64,000 nucleotides of DNA from contig CAVTON010000001.1 of NCBI GenBank assembly GCA_963736455.1, positions 1,612,001 through 1,676,000 of the forward strand, in the 5' to 3' direction. Positions 54,378 through 63,267 of this stretch are shown here, piece by piece (position 1 is the first letter of the stretch; each line of letters opens with the position of its first letter). This DNA comes from DAHUXD01 sp963736455 (lineage in GTDB: Bacteria; Acidobacteriota; Thermoanaerobaculia; UBA5066; Gp7-AA6). The position numbers and the translations under genes are program-made. Under the pieces are notes generated by a model. It was not told where the DNA came from. It saw only the letters and a program-made list of their open reading frames with translations, and did not search any database.

Positions 54378-55149
54378 TCACGCTCCCCAGAAGCCCACGA
54401 CGTCGGCGATCCGGCCGTCGGGAGCGAACGTGAAGAGGTTGACGCCCCTGCCGATCGGCGCGCCCCCCGCGTCGCGGGCCTCCCACCGAACGAGAGCGCG
54501 GCCGTGCGAGAGGGCGGCGTCCCCGCTGCGCACGATCGTCATCCCCGGCATGTAGAGTTTCGTGGCGCCGATCTGGGCGTCGAGGTCGTCGTGCCCCGCG
54601 AGAACGCCGTAATCGTCGCAGAAGGTGACGTCGTCCGTGCAGCACGCCGCGAGCCGATCACGCCGCCTCGCCGCGTCGGCCTCGTTCCACGCCGCGAACC
54701 AGCGATCGGCCGCGGCGGAAGCGCCGGCGTGGGCCTCGGCGGTCGCGACCCTCGAGAACACCGAGAGCTGGTAGCGCCAGCCCTGGACGAAGTGCCGGGC
54801 GACCTCGGCGCTCGGGAGATCCGCATGCCGCAGCGTGAGCAGCGTTCCGCGCGGCGTTTCCTCGAGCGTCACGGTCACGGTCGAGCCGCCGGGAGGGACC
54901 GGGGCATCGGGGCCCTCGTTCCCGAAGGTGAAGACGACGCGCCGCGGAGGCACGATCTCGCGGAAGACTCCCGACGCGCGCTGGCCGTTCGGATAGCGGA
55001 TGTCGATCGCGCCGCCCGGCCTCGGATCGACGGTCGAGCCGTCTCCCCACCACGCGGCGAACCGCGCCGGGTCCGTGAAGTAGCGAAACACCGTCTTCCC
55101 GCGTTGCGCGGATCTCGACCCGGCGCACGACCTCCGGCGCATCCCTCAT
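54378..55149 (-). CDS. SRPBCC (AHSA1-like) and SnoaL fusion, with apparent frameshift near the 5' end
   Basis: The main frame (54378-55142) codes for an AHSA1-type domain (TVFRYFTDPARFAAWWGDGS; ASGVFREIVPPRRVVFTFGNEG) and a SnoaL-like domain (ADRWFAAWNEADAARR; GVNLFTFAPDGRIADVVGFWG). The expected N terminus, MRDAPEVVRRVEIRATRE, begins at ATG 55149 in another frame, overlapping the ArsR stop (ATGA). The frames meet in the CCC/GGG run at 55098-55100; removing one G joins them. It is either a one-base insertion mutation, a sequencing error, or ribosomal slippage. ArsR plus AHSA1 pairs are common, so the intact protein was probably functional. Confidence 0.7.
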
Positions 55150-55457
55150 CGTCCCGCCTCCCCTTCTTCCCGTTCCGCCAGCGATTTCAGATCGTCGAGC
55201 TTGTCCGCCCACATCCGCTCGAGCCGCGCGAGCAGCCGACGCACGGCCGCGCGGTCCGCGCGATAGAGGCGCCGCCGGCCGTCCGGGCGCATGCGCACGG
55301 CCCCGGCTTCGCGCAGCGTCTTCAGGTGCTGCGACACGGCGCCGAAGGTGACGCCGCCGATCGCGCGGTGGATCTCCCCCGCTTCGCGCTCCCCCTTCCA
55401 GAGGATCGAGAGGATCTCGCGCCTCCGCGGCTCGGCCAGCGCCTGAAACAGGTCCAT
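55146..55457 (-). CDS. ArsR-family transcriptional regulator
   Basis: A 103-residue winged-helix repressor. LFQALAEPRRREILSIL starts the fold, with VTFGAVSQHLKTLREAGAVRMRPDGRRRLY as the recognition helix and wing (in adjoining parts). No Cys metal site is present, so it is of the type found before SRPBCC/AHSA1 genes. It starts 4 bases downstream of its palindromic operator and has TAAATT 7 bases before the ATG, which implies a leaderless transcript and autorepression (inference). Confidence 0.93.
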   Translation of the reverse strand: MDLFQALAEPRRREILSILWKGEREAGEIHRAIGGVTFGAVSQHLKTLREAGAVRMRPDGRRRLYRADRAAVRRLLARLERMWADKLDDLKSLAEREEGEAGR

Positions 55458-55461
55458 CGAG

Positions 55462-55487
55462 AATAATTTAGCATATACTAAAGTATT
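55462..55487. promoter_or_regulatory. Palindromic operator and promoter of the arsR gene
   Basis: A 26-base near-perfect palindrome in an otherwise GC-rich region: outer arms AATA and TATT, inner arms TTTAG and CTAAA around CATATA. It contains the minus-strand TAAATT box (55465-55470), 7 bases before the arsR ATG, so a bound ArsR dimer would block transcription. Confidence 0.75.
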
Positions 55488-55536
55488 GGAGGACGCGGGT
55501 CGCGGCGCGCGAGCCCGAGCGCCGGGCCCGCGAGGC

Positions 55537-57990
55537 CTATTCCGAGCGGAGCGCTTCCAGCGGATTCACGCGAGACGCCCGCAGCGCGGGCACGGCGCTC
55601 GCCGCGGCCGCGATCGCGAAGAGGATCGCGATCACCACGGCGAAGGTCGCCGGGTCTCTCGGCGCGACGCCGAAGAGGAAACCCGAGAGCGCCTGCGACA
55701 GGAAGAGGGCCGCCGCCGTCCCGACGGCGATCCCGATCGCGGCGTAGACCATGCCGCGTCGGACGACGAGGCCGAGCACTCCGGCCCGCGACGCGCCGAG
55801 CGCCAGGCGGATGCCGATCTCCCGCCGCCGCCGGCTGACGAGGTACGAGAGGACGCCGGCCACACCCACCCCGGCGAGAAGCAGCGCGAGGGCCGCGAAG
55901 ATCGCGAGCAGCGTTCCCGTCAGCCGGGGCGTCGCGAGCGACGCGTCGACGACGTCGGTCATGCGCCGCGCGTTGGCCACGGGGAGGCTCGGGTCGAGCG
56001 CGCGCACCTCGCGGCGGACGGGGCCGACCAGGGTCATCGGGTCGCCGTCCGCGCGGACGACGATCGTCATCCCGCGGGAAGCGTCGCCGCCTCGCGCGTT
56101 CGGAAACTGGGCGTACGGAACGTAGAACTTCTCCTTGATCGCGGCCGTGACGCCGTTGTGCCTCTCGTCGCGCAGAAGCCCCACGACCTCCATCGACGGC
56201 CGGGTCTTCCCCGAGCTCATGCGGAGGTGCTTGCCGATCGGATCCTGGCCCGGCCAGTACGTCCGCGCGAGCGTCTCGTTGACGAGCACGACCGGAAGCG
56301 CGTCCGCCGTGTCGGACGCGGCGAGGGGGCGGCCGCGGAGCAGATGCTCGCCGAGCGCCTCGAGCGCGCCGTCGGAAGCCACCTGCCAGTCGCCCTTCGC
56401 GTGAGTGCCGGGAGGAGCCACGTAGCCCTCCGCGTCGAGGCCCCAGTCGCCGATCTCCGCCGCGAGCGGAAGCTTCCGGACGATCCCCGCGGCACGCACC
56501 CCCGGCAGCGCCCGCACGCGGTCGAGCAGCGCGCGATAGAACGCGACGACCGATTCCGGCTTCGGATAGGACGCCTCGGGCGGACGGACCTGCAGCGTCA
56601 GGACGTGGCGCGGCTCGAAGCCGAGGTCCACGCGCAGGAGCGCCGCGAGGCTGCGCAGCATCAGGCCCGCGCCGAGCAGCAGGAGCACGGCCATGGCCAT
56701 CTGCGCGGCCGCGAGCGCTCCCCGCAGGCCCTGGCGTTCGAGCCCGGCCGACGTGCTGAGGGCGGTGTCCTTGAGCGAAGCGGCCAGATCGAGGCGCAGG
56801 GTCTGCAGGACCGGCGCGAAGCCGAAGAGCAGCGTCGTCACGGCCGAGAGCGCGGCGGCGAACGCGAGCATCCGCGGCTCGACGCCGAGCGGCGCCATGG
56901 CCGGCAGATTCGCCGCGCCGTGGGCCGCGATCAGCCGCACGCCGCCCCAGGCGAGCAGCAGCCCCAGGAGGCCGCCGGCCGCGGCGAGCACGAAGCTCTC
57001 CGTCAGGAGCTGGCGCGTCAGCCGCGCCTTGCCCGCGCCGATCGCGGCGCGCACGGAGATCTCCCGCTGGCGTCCCTCCGCGCGGGCGAGCAGCAGGTTG
57101 GCCACGTTCGCACAGGCCATCAGCAGAAGAAAGACGACCGCCCCGAACACGAGCCCGAGCGCGCGGCGCGCGGTCCCGCGGATGTCCTGCTCGACCGAAT
57201 CGGCGAAGGGCGCGAAGAGCATCTCCGCCGGATAGACGCCCTGGCGCGTCAGGTTCGAGGCGAGGACCCGCAGCTCGGCCGTCGCGCGAGCCGCGGTGGC
57301 GCCCGGCCGAAGGAGTCCCGCCGCGTAGTAGCCGTGATTGCCGTGCGACAGCTCCTTCGGATCGAACTGCACGGGGATCCAGACCTGCGACGGCTCGGCA
57401 GCGTCGACCGTGAAATCGGTCGGCAGGGCGAATCCCCTGGGCATGACGCCAACGACGCGCCGGGCGACTCCGTCGAGCTCGATCGTCGAACCGAGGACCT
57501 CGGAACGGCCGCCGAGGCGGTTCTTCCAGAGACCGTATGCGAGCACCGCGACGGGCGGGCCGCCGGGACGATCCTCATCCTCGGTGAAGGCGCGGCCGAT
57601 CAGAGGCCGGGCCCCGAGCGTCTCGAAGGTATTGGCGGTGATGGCCGCGATGCCGACCCGGAGCGGCTCGGCGCCGCCGCCGGTCAGGTTCGCCTCGTCG
57701 CTCTCCCAGGCAGCCACGCTCTGGAGGCTCGGGATCAGCCGGCGGTAGTCCATGACCTCGCCGTCGGCGACCCAGGTCTTGTCGAAGTCCTTCCACCGGC
57801 TCCAGATCATCACCCGCCGCTCGGGCTGCGCGTAGGGCAGCGGCGCGAGGAGGACGGCACGAATGACCGAGAAGATCGCGGTCGTTGCCCCCATCCCGAG
57901 GGCCAGCGTCAGCACCGCGGCCGCGGTGAATCCGGGGGAACGCCGCATTCCCCGCAGCGCGTAGCGCACGTCCTGAAGAAAGATGTCCAT
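55537..57990 (-). CDS. ADOP-family orphan ABC permease (MacB/FtsX type)
   Basis: An 817-residue acidobacterial-type duplicated orphan permease. DIFLQDVRYALRGMRRSPGF and AAVLTLALGMGATTAIFSVI open it as in ADOP proteins. There are two MacB-like periplasmic domains (about 50-255 and 470-670) and two FtsX-type membrane blocks, with ARAEGRQREISVRAAIGAG and VSRRRREIGIRLALGAS as the matching cytoplasmic loops. No ATPase gene adjoins it. GGGAGG precedes the ATG at 57990. The family is greatly expanded in Acidobacteriota. Confidence 0.93.
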   Translation of the reverse strand: MDIFLQDVRYALRGMRRSPGFTAAAVLTLALGMGATTAIFSVIRAVLLAPLPYAQPERRVMIWSRWKDFDKTWVADGEVMDYRRLIPSLQSVAAWESDEANLTGGGAEPLRVGIAAITANTFETLGARPLIGRAFTEDEDRPGGPPVAVLAYGLWKNRLGGRSEVLGSTIELDGVARRVVGVMPRGFALPTDFTVDAAEPSQVWIPVQFDPKELSHGNHGYYAAGLLRPGATAARATAELRVLASNLTRQGVYPAEMLFAPFADSVEQDIRGTARRALGLVFGAVVFLLLMACANVANLLLARAEGRQREISVRAAIGAGKARLTRQLLTESFVLAAAGGLLGLLLAWGGVRLIAAHGAANLPAMAPLGVEPRMLAFAAALSAVTTLLFGFAPVLQTLRLDLAASLKDTALSTSAGLERQGLRGALAAAQMAMAVLLLLGAGLMLRSLAALLRVDLGFEPRHVLTLQVRPPEASYPKPESVVAFYRALLDRVRALPGVRAAGIVRKLPLAAEIGDWGLDAEGYVAPPGTHAKGDWQVASDGALEALGEHLLRGRPLAASDTADALPVVLVNETLARTYWPGQDPIGKHLRMSSGKTRPSMEVVGLLRDERHNGVTAAIKEKFYVPYAQFPNARGGDASRGMTIVVRADGDPMTLVGPVRREVRALDPSLPVANARRMTDVVDASLATPRLTGTLLAIFAALALLLAGVGVAGVLSYLVSRRRREIGIRLALGASRAGVLGLVVRRGMVYAAIGIAVGTAAALFLSQALSGFLFGVAPRDPATFAVVIAILFAIAAAASAVPALRASRVNPLEALRSE

Positions 57991-58138
57991 GAATGTCCTC
58001 CCGAGGCCGGATCGCCCATGAGAGAGGACGCTCTCGGAGGCGAGAGGTTCCGCGCCCGCCTGGTCCCGCCTGTAATCCCTCGCTCCGCAGCCTCGTTTTA
58101 TCGAGTGAAGGCGCCTCGAGAAAGGAGACCCAGCCCTC

Positions 58139-58615
58139 ATGAAACGGTTTCTCACCATCCCCAGCATCGCCCTCATCGCTCTCGCCGCGGCCGCCGCCGC
58201 CCGCGCCGACGAGGGGTCGTCCGGACCCCGCGCCGCGTGGGGACACGGCCTTCGTCACATGGAGAAGTGCCTCGCGAGCATCGACCTGCCCGCGTCCGTC
58301 AAGTCCGGCATCGACGCCAGCCTCGCCTCCGGCCGCGCGACGCTCAGGGCGGACGGCCAGACGCTGAAGACCCTGCATACGCAGATGCAGACGGACCTCG
58401 CCAATGGAGTCGACAAGTCCGTCCTCGGCCAGGACGCCATCAACCTCGACGCGGCCCGTCAGAAGATGAAGACGGACGCCAGGTCGCTCCACGACGAGCT
58501 GCTCTCGCAGCTGTCGCCCGACCAGCAGGACGCCCTGCGCGCCTGCGCCTCCGCTCACGGCCGGCAGGGATCCGGACCCGACTCCGGCGCCGGCCCGGAG
58601 ACTCCCCAAGACTAA
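58139..58615 (+). CDS. Small helical periplasmic protein (Spy/CpxP-like by architecture)
   Basis: A 158-residue protein. Signal peptide IPSIALIALAAAAAARA, then an almost wholly helical body (SLASGRATLRADGQTLKTLHTQM; QKMKTDARSLHDELLSQLSPDQQDAL) and a Gly/Ser/Pro-rich tail. QLSPDQQDAL resembles the LTxxQ motif of Spy/CpxP-type chaperones, but the match is weak. A very clear terminator follows at 58632. Confidence 0.7.
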   Translation: MKRFLTIPSIALIALAAAAAARADEGSSGPRAAWGHGLRHMEKCLASIDLPASVKSGIDASLASGRATLRADGQTLKTLHTQMQTDLANGVDKSVLGQDAINLDAARQKMKTDARSLHDELLSQLSPDQQDALRACASAHGRQGSGPDSGAGPETPQD

Positions 58616-58631
58616 CGACGGCAGCCCCTCC

Positions 58632-58668
58632 GCGGCCCGGGTACCGAGACCCGGGCCGCACTTTTTTT
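58632..58668 (+). terminator. Intrinsic terminator after the Spy-like gene
   Basis: GCGGCCCGGGT-ACCGAG-ACCCGGGCCGC, a perfect 11-base stem with a 6-base loop, followed by AC and seven T. Confidence 0.93.
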
Positions 58669-58733
58669 CTCTTCTCGGGACGAGCGGCTCGAAAGGGCGG
58701 ACTCGTCGGTGCAACCTGGCGCCCTCCGGCTCG

Positions 58734-58739
58734 TAGCTT
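58734..58739 (+). promoter_or_regulatory. -10 box (TAGCTT) of the candidate selenoprotein gene
   Basis: TAGCTT ends 6 bases before the GTG at 58746. There is no ribosome site, so a leaderless start is possible. Confidence 0.35.
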
Positions 58740-58745
58740 CCGGGT

Positions 58746-60572
58746 GTGAGGCTCTCGCGCATCGGATCGGTCGGACTGGGGCTGCTCGTCCTCGCTTCGA
58801 CCGGCGCCGTCCGGTCGAGCCCGAGTCCGGCGGGCGATCCGCTCGCCGCTGAGATCGCGCGCTGGCAGGCCTTCGTCGCAACGCACCGTTCCGAGAGCGA
58901 CACGTGGGCGGACGTCAGGGAGTCGAGCGAGAAGACCCTTGCGAGCGCCGCCGCGTCGCTGCAGCGCGGCAACCGCGAGCTCGCGCTGATGCGCCTGGCG
59001 GCGGCGCGGATCAACCTGGCCGCCGCCGAGTACGTCGACTCGCGGCCCGCCGCCCAACTTCGGACGCCCGAGGCCTTCGAGGCCGAGTGGAAGCGGATGG
59101 GCGAGGTGCTGCGCGCCGACCTGGCCGCGCCGAGCCCGGAGGCGCTCTCCGGAGTGCGGCCGGCGGCGGCTCGCGCCGTGGCCGAGGCCGCGCGGCTGCA
59201 GCTGCGCGAGTACTACGACAGCGCTCTCGAATACGGGCGCAACACGATGGCGCAGTACGGCCTCTTCTACGTCGGAGCCGCCCTGGCGCAGCGCGACTTC
59301 GTCGCCTTTGCGCGGAGCCTCCGCGAACCCGACTTAAAGCCGCTGCCGCCGCTGCGTCCGATCGCCGCCGAGCTCGACGGGCTCGAAGACGCGCTGCTGG
59401 CGGCCTACCGCCCTCCGGCCTCGATCGAGCGACACTCGGATTTCATCGGCGCGAGCGCCTCGCTCAAGGAGGCGCGCGAGCTCGATCGAGCGGGTTTCCG
59501 GTACGGAGCGCTCTACAAATATCTCCAGGCCGCGCAGCGGCTGCCCATCCCGCGCGAGGACGCCGGCGTCGCCGGAAAGCTCGACGCGTTCGCGAAGCGG
59601 CTCGCCGGCAGCCCGAGCGACGCCTCGATCGGGATTCTTTATCTCGAACTGGCCCGCGCCGATCTCGCCGCGACCGGGCCCGGCGCGCCCCCCGCCGCCG
59701 CCGCGGCCATCGCAGACGACGTGCTCCCCCGCTATTTCGCCGCCCTCGCCCCGGCCCCGCCGCCTCCCGAACGAAGGCCGTCCGCCGAGGTGACGGTCAC
59801 GCTCGTGCGCTGGCCATACACCTGAAACCTCTCCGATCCGGCAAGTTTGCTGGCCCGGAGCGTCGTGCGGGACTTCGGAGGCAAGGCGCGATTCGTCTCG
59901 GAGAACTACGGCGACTCGGAGCTCGCCCGAAAGAGCGGCGTGAGCTTCTATCCCGCGATCTTCGTGGACGACATTCTCGTCGCGACCCCGCGCGACTTCT
60001 ACAACCCCGACGAGAAAGCGACCGGACGATACATACCGTTCAAGACCGCCGCGAGCCACGAGCGATTCCGGGCGGACCTCTCGCGCATGATCGAGCTGAT
60101 CCTCGAGGGCCGCAAGGACGCCGCGCGCGAGGTCGCGGCGCCCTCGAAGGCGGATCCGATCGCGTCGCTGCCGGATCGGGCCTTCGTGGACCTCGACGGC
60201 CGGTCGGTCACCCGCGCCGATCTCGCCGGCCGGACCGTCGTCGTCGAGCTGTGGGCGACGTGGTGTCCCCCGTGCCGGGGATCGCTTTCCTGGCTCGGCG
60301 GCCTGAAGCGGCGCTACGGCGACCGGCTCGCGGTCGTCGCGGTGGCGGTGAAGTCCGAGGACGCGGAGGTGCGAAAGCTGACCTCCGCGCTCGGCCTGCC
60401 GCTGACCTGGACGATGGGAACGCCGGAGCTCCTCGCCGCCCTGGGCGACGTGACCTCGGTGCCGACGCTCCTCGTGTTCGATCGCGAGGGGCGGGCCGCC
60501 GGCGCCTACTACGGCGCGCCGCCCACGCTGCATGCGGAGGTCGAAGGAAGGCTCACGAAGCTGCTCGAGTAG
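58746..60572 (+). CDS. Candidate selenoprotein: exported double-thioredoxin protein read through an in-frame TGA
   Basis: One frame of 608 codons with a single TGA at 59823-59825 (codon 360). Before it: signal peptide (VGLGLLVLASTGAVRS), a 320-residue helical domain (TPR-like), then a beta strand VTVTLVRWPYT. After it: NLSDPASLL... and KSGVSFYPAIFVDD, the rest of a thioredoxin fold with cis-Pro loop. The TGA therefore occupies the active-site Cys of a U-x-x-S motif. A second, TlpA-like thioredoxin domain follows with WATWCPPC (Cys507, Cys510). The downstream part has no normal start codon or ribosome site of its own. A SECIS-like hairpin lies at 59831. The alternative is a nonsense mutation. 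Confidence 0.72.
59831..59860 (+). other. SECIS-like hairpin downstream of the in-frame TGA
   Basis: Lower stem CTCCG/CGGAG, a 2x2 internal loop, then an upper stem of six pairs (CCGGCA/TGCTGG with one G-U) closed by the loop AGTT. The loop starts 18 bases after the TGA, within the 16-37 base window of bacterial SECIS elements, and has G in the second loop position followed by T, as the consensus requires. It would bind SelB with Sec-tRNA. Confidence 0.62.
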
Positions 60573-60580
60573 CGGCGCCT

Positions 60581-61663
60581 CTACTCCTCTTTCATCTCCC
60601 CCCGGGCCTCCTGGTAGGCGCGCTCGATCGCGGACCTCGCGAAGAAGTCGTCGAAGGCCGCGCCGCGCGCGAAGCTCTCGCCCGCGAACCCCTTCTTCTC
60701 CGCCCCGAGATCCACGCGTTCCTGGATCTGCTCGAGCGTCGCCCCCGCACGCACCTGCTCGCCGACCTGCCGCTCGACGTTTTGGAGCAGGGCCGACACT
60801 TTTTCGGCGTAGCTCCAGTCCCGCTGGACCGCACCGTGGCCGGGCACGATCGCCGCGGCCTCGATCGCCGTCAGAACCGAGAGCGTCCGGATCCACGCCG
60901 CGGGATGGCATCCGTACCCGTACGGCGTCGGGTTGACCAGGAGATCGCCCGTCGCGACGACCTTCGCATCCGGCACGATCACGACCGCGTCCCCTTCGGT
61001 ATTGCCCATTCCGAGAAACGCGACGCGCACCTCGCGCGATCCGAGGTCGATGCGGAGCTCCTTCTCGAAGGTCAGGCTCGGCGCCACGACGCGAGCTCCC
61101 GAGACCTCCGCCCTCTCGAGCTTCACGTCTTCGACCTGGCTCGCGAGGTAGCGCTTCTCCTCCTCGGGCATCGGTGATCCGTCGCGGCGTCTTCCGCCCG
61201 CGAGGCGTTCCTCGAGATATTTCACGTAGGCCGCGTCGGTCTGCGCGAGGGTCCCGACGTAGGGCACCTGCTTCTCGAGCATCTTGCGCCGGGTGAACGC
61301 CGTCGAGACGAACGTGATCTCGGGGAAGGCCTCGCGAAACGCGGCGTCGCCCGCGATGTGGTCGAGGTGCCAGTGCGTGTGCACGAGATAGCGCACGGGC
61401 CGATCGGTCTTCTGTCGTATCTCCGCGGCCATGCGGCGCGCGAGCGACGGAAAACGGCCCGAGTCCACCAGAAGGACGGCGTCCTTTCCGATGGCCGCGA
61501 GCACGTTCCCGCTCGGGATGGGGCCGTCGGTCTCCGGCGAGATGAACGCATAGACGCCCGGCCCGACCTCGACGGTCTGATACATCCGCTCCGCGGGAAA
61601 CGCGCCGCGAGCGGCGGCGGACGCCGCCAGGATGAGCCCCCCGAGCACGATCCTCGTCTGCAT
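60581..61663 (-). CDS. Exported metallo-beta-lactamase-fold hydrolase
   Basis: A 360-residue protein with signal peptide (IVLGGLILAASAAARG). Zinc motif HTHWHLDHIAGD (about 96-107), LGMGNTEGDAVV, the ATGDLLVN Asp and VPGHGAV as later ligands. This places it in the MBL superfamily (B-lactamase or glyoxalase II-like; substrate unknown). It converges with the selenoprotein gene with 8 bases between stops. GAGGGAA precedes the ATG. Confidence 0.9.
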   Translation of the reverse strand: MQTRIVLGGLILAASAAARGAFPAERMYQTVEVGPGVYAFISPETDGPIPSGNVLAAIGKDAVLLVDSGRFPSLARRMAAEIRQKTDRPVRYLVHTHWHLDHIAGDAAFREAFPEITFVSTAFTRRKMLEKQVPYVGTLAQTDAAYVKYLEERLAGGRRRDGSPMPEEEKRYLASQVEDVKLERAEVSGARVVAPSLTFEKELRIDLGSREVRVAFLGMGNTEGDAVVIVPDAKVVATGDLLVNPTPYGYGCHPAAWIRTLSVLTAIEAAAIVPGHGAVQRDWSYAEKVSALLQNVERQVGEQVRAGATLEQIQERVDLGAEKKGFAGESFARGAAFDDFFARSAIERAYQEARGEMKEE

Positions 61664-61775
61664 GGTTCCCTCGCCTTCGCCTGCGGGTTCGAACGAAAAG
61701 AATCCCCTGGAGTTGCAGCGACCGGGGCGCGACGAGGACCGGGCGGCCGGAATCGAGGACGAAATTCGAGCGAAT

Positions 61776-63182
61776 CTAGTCGCTCGGGAAGACCTGGTAC
61801 TGCTCGATCTTTCCGTCGGGCACGTCGCGCTCGGCGATCGAGACTTTCTTCCCTCCGCCGAACTTGACCTCGAACAGCCGGAAGGTCATCCCTCCGCGCT
61901 CGTTCGACCGGGTCTGGTGGACCTCGGGGACGCCGAGCGGTCCGAGGCTCGACGCGAAGTCGGCGATCGCCTGGTCGCTGAAGTAGCTGTTGCCGTTTGA
62001 AGTGAACAGGGACCGGTCGAGCGTTCCTCTCTGCAGGCCCTCGAAGATCTGGCGCGCGCGAGTCTCGGCCGGACCGGCGCCGCCTCGGGCGAACAGCAGG
62101 TCGGCGATCTTGCCGGCGATTGCGCCCGAGGCCTCGCTCGAGTCCTGGTTGACCAGCACCGCGACGGCCGCGCCGTCGTCCGGGAAGACGAGGTTCGCGG
62201 CGGTGAAGCCCGACACCTCGCCGCCGTGCTCGAGGAGACGGTGCCCCTCACGCAGGCGGACGTCGATGCCGAGCGCATACGAGATGCCGACGCCGTCCCT
62301 GCGCAGAACCTCGGTCTGCATCTGCCGGTAGGAAGCCGGTTTCAGAAGCCTCTGCTCGAGCATGCCGATGTCCCAGCGCGCGAGATCCTCCGCCGTCATC
62401 GCGAGCTCGCCCGCGGCGAAGAGCCAGCCCTTTCCCTCCTTCGGGGCGGGCCGCAGCGGCCCGAGGGCGTAGCGGACGTATCCGGTCGGGTCGGTGTCGC
62501 CGAGCCGCTCCTGGTCGATGTTCAGGACGCTCTCCATTCCGAGCGGGCGGAAGATCCTCGCCGTCAGGAAGGGCAGGAGCGGCATCCCGCTCGCCTTCTC
62601 GACGATGAGTCCGGCGATCACGTAGCCCGTGTTCGAATACTGGTACTGCGTGCCGGGCTCGAAATCGAGCGGGCGCTTGGCCCACCGGTCGAGGATCGCC
62701 TGGGCGGTCGTCGGCTGGAGCATGAAGGGAGGGACGTAGTCCTGCGGCCAGTAGTCCTGGTAGCCGGACGTGTGAGACAGCAGCTCGCGGATCGTGACCT
62801 CGTCGCCGCGGGTCAGGCCCGGAACGAACTTCGAGACGGGGTCGTCGAGCGAGAGCTTGCCCTCCTCGGCGAGCATCAGGATCGCCGTCGCCGTGAATTG
62901 CTTGCTGACCGAACCGATCGAATAGCGCATCTTCGGCTCGGCGGGCGCGGAGGGCTCGAGGTGCGCCGAGCCGTAGGCCTGGAGATAGGCGACCCGTCGG
63001 TTTCGAACGACGGCCACGGACGCGCTCGGCGCCCCGCTCCCGGCGAGGGCCTCGCGAGCGGCGGCGTCGATGGCCGTTCGCAGCGTCGCGTCGAGAGAGG
63101 CGCTCTGGGCGCCCGCGGTGCGAGGCGCGAGCAGGATGAACCCCGCCAGGACGGGGACGAGACGAGAGGCGGCTCGGTGCAT
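61776..63182 (-). CDS. Exported beta-lactamase-fold serine hydrolase
   Basis: A 468-residue protein. Signal peptide LVPVLAGFILLAPRTAGAQ. S-V-S-K in MRYSIGSVSKQFTATA is the S-x-x-K motif, YQYSNTGYVIAG has Y-x-N, and LLEHGGEVSGFTA has HGG, so the class-C/DD-peptidase triad is complete. A short beta-rich C-terminal domain follows. The reaction is unknown (esterase or peptidase). A GGAG site precedes the ATG at 63182. It diverges from the SRPBCC gene at 63268. Confidence 0.92.
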   Translation of the reverse strand: MHRAASRLVPVLAGFILLAPRTAGAQSASLDATLRTAIDAAAREALAGSGAPSASVAVVRNRRVAYLQAYGSAHLEPSAPAEPKMRYSIGSVSKQFTATAILMLAEEGKLSLDDPVSKFVPGLTRGDEVTIRELLSHTSGYQDYWPQDYVPPFMLQPTTAQAILDRWAKRPLDFEPGTQYQYSNTGYVIAGLIVEKASGMPLLPFLTARIFRPLGMESVLNIDQERLGDTDPTGYVRYALGPLRPAPKEGKGWLFAAGELAMTAEDLARWDIGMLEQRLLKPASYRQMQTEVLRRDGVGISYALGIDVRLREGHRLLEHGGEVSGFTAANLVFPDDGAAVAVLVNQDSSEASGAIAGKIADLLFARGGAGPAETRARQIFEGLQRGTLDRSLFTSNGNSYFSDQAIADFASSLGPLGVPEVHQTRSNERGGMTFRLFEVKFGGGKKVSIAERDVPDGKIEQYQVFPSD

Positions 63183-63267
63183 GGCGCTCCTTCGTTTCGA
63201 GAGATGGGGGAATCTTCGGGTTCGATTCATCGTATATAACTCGGGTTTTGTCCCGAAGGGGGAAGGT

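Noticed and set aside
59847..60572. Separate gene starting at TTG 59847 instead of TGA read-through
   Set aside because: No ribosome site, it would begin inside a thioredoxin fold without its first strand and active site, and the preceding frame ends exactly at that site. Kept only as the fallback if no Sec machinery exists.
58904..61177. 757-codon frame overlapping the candidate selenoprotein
   Set aside because: Arg-rich shadow in another frame; both thioredoxin domains are in the frame starting at 58746.
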